Part shown: positions 5,222 through 9,746 of the stretch, piece by piece
How the letters are laid out: each line of letters opens with the position of its first letter
Position numbering within the stretch: the stretch's first letter is position 1
From: Desulfurococcaceae archaeon
GTDB lineage: Archaea > Thermoproteota > Thermoprotei_A > Sulfolobales > Desulfurococcaceae
DNA: 9,746 nucleotides
NCBI GenBank assembly: GCA_020833085.1
Contig: JAJHQY010000015.1
Location: 1 to 9,746, forward strand
Direction of reading: 5' to 3'
Position numbers and translations under genes: made by a program
The notes under the pieces: generated by a model
Databases searched by the model: none
Seen by the model: the letters and a program-made list of their open reading frames with translations, nothing else
Told to the model about the DNA's origin: nothing

Positions 5222-6670
5222 TTTACTACCGGGATTATAAATGTACTCTTTGTAGTTCTCAAGTACCCATTTAAGTGCACTCTTAGCGTATTTGTAGAGA
5301 TCCTCTGTTATTATATTAGCCTCACGCGCTTTATCTAATTCTTCTTCATCAACTACTTTTACTTCCCCGCTAGGCAAAACCACCACGTCGACTAGTAAGT
5401 CGTGATACTTAACTAGGCCTGGAGTAACTTCGGGTGGAGTATTAATGTTCACGTAGCTACCTAGCCACTTCTCACCTCTGTAATAGTTGTGCACCACTAT
5501 AGGCTGATCACTCCTAATAACAACGTAGTCGATATCGCCCGGTCTCTTTTCAGCACCCAGTCCGTCATACAAACCGCTGGACTTAATAGTCCTCTTGACT
5601 ACGAGCTCTAGGAACTCATTACTAGTAGTCACATTCAAGACCTCGCCTTCACCTAGAGATATCCTCTCGCCAGTAGGTTTAATGTGGACTAATTCAACTG
5701 TGCGCTTCTCTCTGAGCTTACTGCCTATGTAGGCTAGTAGTCTAGTTGAGGCTTCGTGCTTGCACGCATCACTAGCTACAACACTCTCCACTAAGTCGAC
5801 TAAGTCGCTTAAACCTGAGGATTTGAGCGAGTGATGCATTTTAACAGTCGTAGTAACAGTCGACCTAATCTCGTCAAGCCTATTTTTAGCTAGGCTGGTA
5901 ACGCCAATTAATCCTATAAACTCGCCGTCTCTTAGCTTAACAGGAGCACTCTCACTCTTTGCTCGCTCTACTAGCTTCCTATACTCATCTAGTAACACCT
6001 CAATTTCACAAATAATAGAGCTGTCATCTGCGTACTTAGAGCTACTCCTGAAGTGAACACCTAAACCGCTACCTATGAGCTTTGAGAGCGCTAGTGTAGA
6101 TAGTCTAGCTTTAACTCTGCTATCTCTAATGTGCTCCGAGAAAGTTATCCTAGGATCACCGTGTACTAGTGCTAGGAGTTTACCTCGCACCATGAAGTTC
6201 TTAGTTAATATAGCCTTTTCGCCGGGTCTCAGTGGAGCTCTCTTTACACCCACAATAACACTTGCCCCAGGCTCTTCTCTGCACGGCGTTAACTCGCCTC
6301 TAACGCCGCCAAGGTCAATTACGCAGTAGTCGCCTGTTCTCTCCACAACTACTCCTTTATAGACAGCATAGAGTTCAACGCTCGACTTTAATACGTAGAC
6401 GTGTTTTAGCGTAGTAACTAGAATATCAAATATCTGCAGGGCTTCTCGGGGAGACCCTATAACTAAGATCTCGTCTTCCGAGTCTCCACATTTAATAGTC
6501 ACATCAGCTGGCTCTGCCTCAAATTCTAGCGAGAACCTCTCTATGATCTTTTCGCTGGCATCCACGATTTTAAAACCACTCTCTAATAGTATTTTTGATA
6601 GTGCTGTGGCGTAAATGCCTCTCACGCGGACATTAGCTTTATTAGTTTTAGTAGTGCTCATTTCAAGCAT
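5207..6670 (-). CDS. FAU-1-like RNA-binding protein / RNase E/G-like with DUF402 domain
   Basis: This matches the archaeal FAU-1 family, described in Pyrococcus as an AU-rich-RNA-binding protein with RNase E/G-like activity linked to 5S rRNA maturation. Counting from GTG 6685 (492 residues), an S1-like strand set lies near 108-131 (YKGVVVERTGDYCVIDLGG), the RNase E/G-like middle spans about 160-330, and the C-terminal DUF402 domain runs about 375-480 (GDIDYVVIRSDQPIVVHNYY, then LVDVVVLPSG). Three starts are possible: GTG 6685, ATG 6670 and ATG 6661. I prefer 6670 because GGTGGG (6686-6681) lies about 10 nt before it and would serve as its ribosome site, while nothing precedes the GTG. UPF0147 lies 47-62 nt upstream on the same strand and may be cotranscribed. 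tRNA-Leu follows 11 nt after the stop. Confidence 0.88.
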   Translation of the reverse strand: MLEMSTTKTNKANVRVRGIYATALSKILLESGFKIVDASEKIIERFSLEFEAEPADVTIKCGDSEDEILVIGSPREALQIFDILVTTLKHVYVLKSSVELYAVYKGVVVERTGDYCVIDLGGVRGELTPCREEPGASVIVGVKRAPLRPGEKAILTKNFMVRGKLLALVHGDPRITFSEHIRDSRVKARLSTLALSKLIGSGLGVHFRSSSKYADDSSIICEIEVLLDEYRKLVERAKSESAPVKLRDGEFIGLIGVTSLAKNRLDEIRSTVTTTVKMHHSLKSSGLSDLVDLVESVVASDACKHEASTRLLAYIGSKLREKRTVELVHIKPTGERISLGEGEVLNVTTSNEFLELVVKRTIKSSGLYDGLGAEKRPGDIDYVVIRSDQPIVVHNYYRGEKWLGSYVNINTPPEVTPGLVKYHDLLVDVVVLPSGEVKVVDEEELDKAREANIITEDLYKYAKSALKWVLENYKEYIYNPGSKEIKI

Positions 6671-6732
6671 CAGTAAAGTACCCACCTACGTAAAGACAAA
6701 TAACTCTTAACTCAAAGCCCACTACACTAAAA

Positions 6733-7002
6733 CTAGTCTTTAACGGTCTCGAGTATTGATATGACTTGCCATATCTTAGTACGAGCGCTCAGAGACATAT
6801 TAGGATCCTGGCTCACTTGCTCTAACGCGCCTATAGCATTGGCCGCTCTAACGCCAGGTGTGTATTTAGTGTCTCTCAGGTAATTTAGGGCCTCCATAGC
6901 CGCTCTCCTAATGTTTCGGGGGATAGCAGTATCGTTAATAATTGTCATTAAGATGTACATAGCGCTCTTTATCTTAGCCTCGTTATCCATGACGCGGCTC
7001 AT
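6733..7002 (-). CDS. UPF0147 family protein
   Basis: An 89-residue, mostly helical, soluble protein that matches the archaeal UPF0147 family (PF03685). Recognisable stretches are [15 protein letters not shown] (21-35) and [19 protein letters not shown] (51-69). The family is widespread in archaea and has no established function. The start is ATG at 7002, set by a strong GGTGA (7013-7009) 6 nt upstream; the Met at codon 5 has no such site. A minus-strand TATA (TATTATACTT, 7041-7050) would give a leader of about 18 nt. The FAU-1 gene follows on the same strand after a short gap. Confidence 0.93.
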   Translation of the reverse strand: MSRVMDNEAKIKSAMYILMTIINDTAIPRNIRRAAMEALNYLRDTKYTPGVRAANAIGALEQVSQDPNMSLSARTKIWQVISILETVKD

Positions 7003-7127
7003 ATTAGCTCACCTAATACTCAATACTCTAAGCCCTAGTTAAGTATAATAGAGCCTTAATTATGTTTTCTCACCTAGAGTCGCTTACTAAACTCACGTAG
7101 TTAGTAGGGTCTCCAGGGGGGATTCGG
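7003..7127. promoter_or_regulatory. Divergent promoter region, UPF0147 / zinc-ribbon protein
   Basis: For the minus strand, TATTATACTT (7050-7041) and GGTGA (7013-7009) form a clear promoter and ribosome site. For the plus strand, AGGGGGGA (7114-7121) is a Shine-Dalgarno-like stretch before the TTG at 7128. CTTACTAAAC (7082-7091) is the best, but weak, TATA candidate. Confidence 0.5.
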
Positions 7128-7493
7128 TTGTCTACAACTAAAGATCCCACAAAGATAATGGCTGAACTCCTCAAATCAGGAGCTATAATGCTCGCGGAGA
7201 CGTGTCCAGTAGAGGGGTGTCACTTACCTCTCTTCAAGCTTAAAACAGGCGAAGTAGTGTGTCCAGTCCACGGCAGAGTCTACATAGTCAAGACAGAGGA
7301 GGAGGCGAGAGAAATTTACACTAAGACGTATCTAGCACACGTAATAGAGAAACTAGAAATATACGCGCTGAAGACCCTTGAAAACCTACTCAACGCACCC
7401 GATATTGAGCCAACAGAGTATATTAAGTGGCTTGAAGTGCTGGAGCGCGTTCAGAGATTAAAATCTCAATTAACTACTAGGAGCGCTAAATAG
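7128..7493 (+). CDS. Sjogren/scleroderma autoantigen 1 family zinc-ribbon protein
   Basis: A 121-residue protein of the SSSCA1/ZNRD2 type (PF06677), common in archaea and of unknown role. A short N-terminal helix (MAELLKSGAIMLAETCP) leads into the metal site CPVEGCHLPLFKLKTGEVVC with PVHG after it. The likely ligands are C26, C31, C45 and H48. The spacing C-x4-C and the final His differ from the more usual C-x2-C pairs. A long C-terminal helix (about 66-115) follows. The start is TTG at 7128, preceded by AGGGGGGA. Its last 24 nt overlap the 3' end of tmk on the other strand. Confidence 0.85.
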   Translation: MSTTKDPTKIMAELLKSGAIMLAETCPVEGCHLPLFKLKTGEVVCPVHGRVYIVKTEEEAREIYTKTYLAHVIEKLEIYALKTLENLLNAPDIEPTEYIKWLEVLERVQRLKSQLTTRSAK

Positions 7494-8114
7494 CGTGCTC
7501 TTCTCTCTAATTACTTTAAGCACGTGTCTTCTCACATCATCATATACTTCCTCAATACTGCGTGACGCGTCTACAAGTACAAGGAGCCCCATGGAGGCTA
7601 GTTTAAGGTAAATTTCCCTCACTTTATACTCTAGTTCTAATTTCTCAAACTCTGAAAACCTCGACGACATTGACTGCTTCCTTTCAAGAGCTATTTTAGG
7701 ATCCACGTCGAGGTATATCGCGATGTCCGGTTTCAATGCCCACTTATTAACCTCAAGCACCCATTCAATGGGGGCTCCCATGGCGCCTTGATAAGCTACG
7801 CTACTATAATAATAGCGGTCACTCACAACAATTTGACCTTCCTCGAGAGCGGGCAGGATCTTGGACTTAACGTGTATAAGCCTGTCAAGTGCGAATGTTA
7901 GAGCGTCTATAAATGGATCTCTAAGATAGTTGAAGTTCGTCTTAACGACATTTACTATTTCTGAATCTGTCGGCTCGTAAGTGTATGTTACCTTAAAACC
8001 CATTTCAGTTAACTCTTTAACAAGCATTTTTGCTATCGTTGTTTTCCCCGCGCCGTCTATGCCTTCTAGTACGACGAAAACACCCCTATACCCTCTCGTA
8101 GAGTAAGACCTCAT
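7470..8114 (-). CDS. tmk: Thymidylate kinase
   Basis: Phosphorylates dTMP to dTDP with ATP on the way to dTTP. The 214-residue protein has the P-loop GIDGAGKTT (18-26), preceded by Glu17, and the DRYYYSS nucleotide-binding motif (99-105). LDVDP (135-139) is followed by the lid region RKQSMSSRF (145-153). The length is normal for the family. The start is ATG at 8114, with GAGGTG 7 nt upstream. The same frame is open further to 8216, but those codons overlap the previous gene and look non-coding in this frame. tmk overlaps the swivel-subunit gene by 29 nt, so translation is probably coupled. Its 3' end overlaps the zinc-ribbon gene by 24 nt. Confidence 0.95.
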   Translation of the reverse strand: MRSYSTRGYRGVFVVLEGIDGAGKTTIAKMLVKELTEMGFKVTYTYEPTDSEIVNVVKTNFNYLRDPFIDALTFALDRLIHVKSKILPALEEGQIVVSDRYYYSSVAYQGAMGAPIEWVLEVNKWALKPDIAIYLDVDPKIALERKQSMSSRFSEFEKLELEYKVREIYLKLASMGLLVLVDASRSIEEVYDDVRRHVLKVIREKSTLFSAPSS

Positions 8115-8508
8115 TTCCACGCACCTCGAGGTAAGCACTCTTCTTCGCGAGGCGAATACTAGTGACAAGCCCCTCGTAGTCTTCAACAACGTAGAGGGGT
8201 ATTTCAGCGAGTACACAGCCAGCTATTAACATAGGCTCTGCCTCCGCTACGAGAATACAGCGGGGGGCTGTATTGTTTCTTCTCAGCGCGTAAATAATAT
8301 AGGGTGCGACTGTACTCCCCCTAGTACCACGAAACACTAATACCGCGTCTCGAAAGCAGAGCTCGCTTGGCGCTACTAAACACCCGGTATCTGGATTCAC
8401 CTCGGCGAAGAAGCTAATATAGCTATCTACCAGAACCACGTCTCCGTTACAGGAGCCCGGAATAACGGGCTTTACTCTACCTCTATGCACCACCAAGGTG
8501 TCTGACAA
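8086..8508 (-). CDS. Phosphomevalonate dehydratase, small (swivel) subunit; aconitase X swivel domain (DUF126)
   Basis: A 140-residue partner of the catalytic subunit encoded just upstream. The two together dehydrate (R)-5-phosphomevalonate to trans-anhydromevalonate 5-phosphate in the archaeal mevalonate pathway. SFFAEVNPDTGCLV (32-45) and the FRGTRGSTVAPYI stretch (59-71), with Ser65 in the conserved swivel loop, identify DUF126. The TTG at 8508 is the longest start and overlaps the upstream gene by 26 nt; TTG 8496 or GTG 8493/8490 would shorten the overlap, and no site clearly decides between them. The separate-subunit form is the archaeal arrangement, whereas many bacterial aconitase X proteins are fused. 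Confidence 0.9.
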   Translation of the reverse strand: MSDTLVVHRGRVKPVIPGSCNGDVVLVDSYISFFAEVNPDTGCLVAPSELCFRDAVLVFRGTRGSTVAPYIIYALRRNNTAPRCILVAEAEPMLIAGCVLAEIPLYVVEDYEGLVTSIRLAKKSAYLEVRGNEVLLYERV

Positions 8509-9652
8509 TTGCCTCTACACCTGCGAGTTTAATGTTAGTCTTATAAATCCTCTTAAGGTAAAAGAGGGCTTTACCACTATTAGTTATAATGCAGTCAAAG
8601 CCGCCCCGGAATCTCGAGACGACTGGACACGTACCAGCCGCTATATCAACACCCATAGCCTTCAACTCTAAAATGAGATCTCTATAGATCCTCGCGAATT
8701 CCGCCGGCATAGTCACTAGTAGTTTACCTCTTCGCGGCTTCCCGTACTTCTTTAGAAGTCGCGTAATGTAGAGGAGTTCGCGAGGACTTGTATGCGGGCA
8801 CCCAATGTAACCGAGAATACTAGTACCGTGACACTCACCACCCATGTACCCCTCTAACATTTTCGCGTCGACTTCGACTCTCTCCACGAGATCTAGTTTA
8901 AACGTGTTACGTGGCGTAACCCCCTCTATTACAATGAGTGCGTGATTACCACTAGCCGCCGCCGAAGCTAGTAAGTTCTTTATGTCATCTAGAGAGTAGT
9001 AATTCAGACCGCGCACGTATGGAATACTCTTAATGTTCTCGCCAATCCAGAGACCCAGCGCGCCAATGTGTGTAGAGCTCGTTGAAGCACACACTCTTAT
9101 TTCTACCTCGCCCACGCGATTTTCTACTACGTGTAAGCCGGCCTTGTAAGTATAGCCTGTAAGAGCCGCTGCCAGCGCTACTGGACCACCCTCCCTATTT
9201 GTAAACCCACCGTAAACACTATTTGCAAATATAACAGCGCTGCTCTCACCCCAGGCTAAGTGCTCTCCCGGTGTTGGCGGCCTGTAGAAATACGGTATAC
9301 ACGTGTACACAGGTTTGAATTCCATTTTTCTAAGGGCCTCGTCGATTAGCCTCTGAAACTCGAATAGAGAGTTGTCAATTATACTGGAATACCCTGAGTA
9401 GTCTATACACCCCGGGTTTACAGTAGTAAACACTCTGGCTTTGCCTCCCCCGCGAGCTAGATCTCTTATAAACTCAAGTCCGTACCTGCCAATAGTAGAG
9501 TACGAGATCCCAGATACGTGTGCATGAACTATTTCTACAAGCTCGTCTGCGCCGAGAGCTTCACCTACTTTAACAATGATTTCCATTGCCTTAGCCGTAG
9601 CCCACCCATAGTCTCCACGTAGCATTTTCTCCTGTTCACGCGTTAAGTACAT
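8483..9652 (-). CDS. Phosphomevalonate dehydratase, large (catalytic) subunit; aconitase X (DUF521)
   Basis: A 389-residue Fe-S dehydratase of the aconitase X family, shown in Aeropyrum pernix to act on phosphomevalonate (known from the literature, inferred here). Landmarks are HAHVSGISYSTIG (43-55), TVNPGCIDY (77-85), WGESSAVIFANSVYGGFTNREGGP (134-157), GCPHTS (284-289) and GTCPVVS (340-346). Cys82, Cys285 and Cys342 are the likely cluster ligands. The start is ATG at 9652. Minus-strand GATATAAT (9680-9673) lies about 25 nt upstream, so a leaderless transcript is possible; equally, an ORF ending 2 nt upstream suggests cotranscription. The small subunit follows with overlap. Confidence 0.93.
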   Translation of the reverse strand: MYLTREQEKMLRGDYGWATAKAMEIIVKVGEALGADELVEIVHAHVSGISYSTIGRYGLEFIRDLARGGGKARVFTTVNPGCIDYSGYSSIIDNSLFEFQRLIDEALRKMEFKPVYTCIPYFYRPPTPGEHLAWGESSAVIFANSVYGGFTNREGGPVALAAALTGYTYKAGLHVVENRVGEVEIRVCASTSSTHIGALGLWIGENIKSIPYVRGLNYYSLDDIKNLLASAAASGNHALIVIEGVTPRNTFKLDLVERVEVDAKMLEGYMGGECHGTSILGYIGCPHTSPRELLYITRLLKKYGKPRRGKLLVTMPAEFARIYRDLILELKAMGVDIAAGTCPVVSRFRGGFDCIITNSGKALFYLKRIYKTNIKLAGVEAIVRHLGGA

Positions 9653-9654
9653 GA

Positions 9655-9746
9655 CTAGGGGATCCTCACTCTATTATATCTAGTAGCGGGCTCGTTCCTA
9701 GGCTTAATAGCCATGACCACTACTTTATCTCCTACACCATCTAAGC
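9655..9746 (-). CDS. C-terminal end of an unidentified ORF (runs off the window)
   Basis: The minus-strand frame is open from the right edge to TAG at 9657-9655, giving 29 full codons: LDGVGDKVVVMAIKP, then a stretch ending RYNRVRIP. The stop is 2 nt before the dehydratase ATG, the spacing of an operon partner, and the sequence looks coding. It is too short to assign. Two loose ideas are a TRAM/OB-fold end (GVGDKVVV) or the C-terminus of a UbiD-like decarboxylase, which would be the next enzyme of the same pathway. Neither is established. Confidence 0.5.
   Translation of the reverse strand, partial: LDGVGDKVVVMAIKPRNEPATRYNRVRIP

Noticed and set aside
5099..5338. 79-codon plus-strand ORF
   Set aside because: It is the antisense of tRNA-Leu (the GGWDLNPRRPTPS-like peptide is the well-known false translation of a tRNA complement) and then of the FAU-1 gene end.
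6075..6329. 84-codon plus-strand ORF
   Set aside because: It lies wholly antisense within the FAU-1 coding region and shows no recognisable domain or ribosome site.
8115..8216. 34-codon N-terminal extension of tmk
   Set aside because: The extension lies inside the swivel-subunit gene in another frame. The P-loop is correctly placed from ATG 8114, which has a good GAGGTG site.
1..9746. Insertion sequence, prophage, CRISPR array or defence system
   Set aside because: No transposase, integrase, phage gene, spaced direct repeats or nuclease/toxin gene was recognised. Gene content is core crenarchaeal.

Overview
The window looks like chromosomal DNA of a hyperthermophilic crenarchaeon (Thermoproteota, closest in flavour to Desulfurococcales). 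The signs are a crenarchaeal-type TFB with only half of the usual zinc-ribbon cysteines, tRNA genes with short bulge-helix-bulge introns at 37/38 and no encoded CCA, GGTG-type Shine-Dalgarno sequences, frequent GTG/TTG starts, UPF0147 and FAU-1 genes, and the two-subunit phosphomevalonate dehydratase of the archaeal mevalonate pathway. No mobile element, CRISPR array or phage gene was seen.

Layout. At 1-438 (-) lies the N-terminal 146 codons of a TFB general transcription factor with its promoter. tRNA-Gln(TTG), with a 15-nt intron, follows at 583-670 (+). A large multi-pass membrane protein runs from 851 to 3515 (+) and is split into two frames by a +1 shift at a run of seven C (1368-1374). 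The gene-free stretch 3516-3818 is not empty. It holds a GC-rich foldable island (about 3530-3610) and, on the minus strand at 3653-3725, a well-formed candidate C/D box guide RNA with two 12-nt guides, one complementary to a conserved 23S rRNA segment. tRNA-Ser(CGA), with a 25-nt intron, sits at 3819-3930 (+), only 15 nt before an AmmeMemoRadiSam-type radical SAM gene (3946-4977 +).

The right half is mostly minus strand. tRNA-Leu(TAG) (5111-5195) lies 11 nt downstream of a FAU-1 RNA-binding/ribonuclease gene (5207-6670), which is preceded by a UPF0147 gene (6733-7002). Across a divergent promoter region is a plus-strand zinc-ribbon protein of the Sjogren/scleroderma autoantigen 1 family (7128-7493). 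Its 3' end overlaps the 3' end of tmk (thymidylate kinase). tmk is the last gene of a tightly overlapping minus-strand cluster: an unidentified ORF entering from the right edge, the catalytic and swivel subunits of phosphomevalonate dehydratase, then tmk.

Most genes serve core functions: transcription initiation, translation and RNA maturation, isoprenoid precursor synthesis and dTTP synthesis. The least explained parts are the non-coding interval 3516-3818, the frameshifted membrane protein, and the partial ORF upstream of the isoprenoid genes. rRNA targets and family assignments were recalled from memory, not searched.
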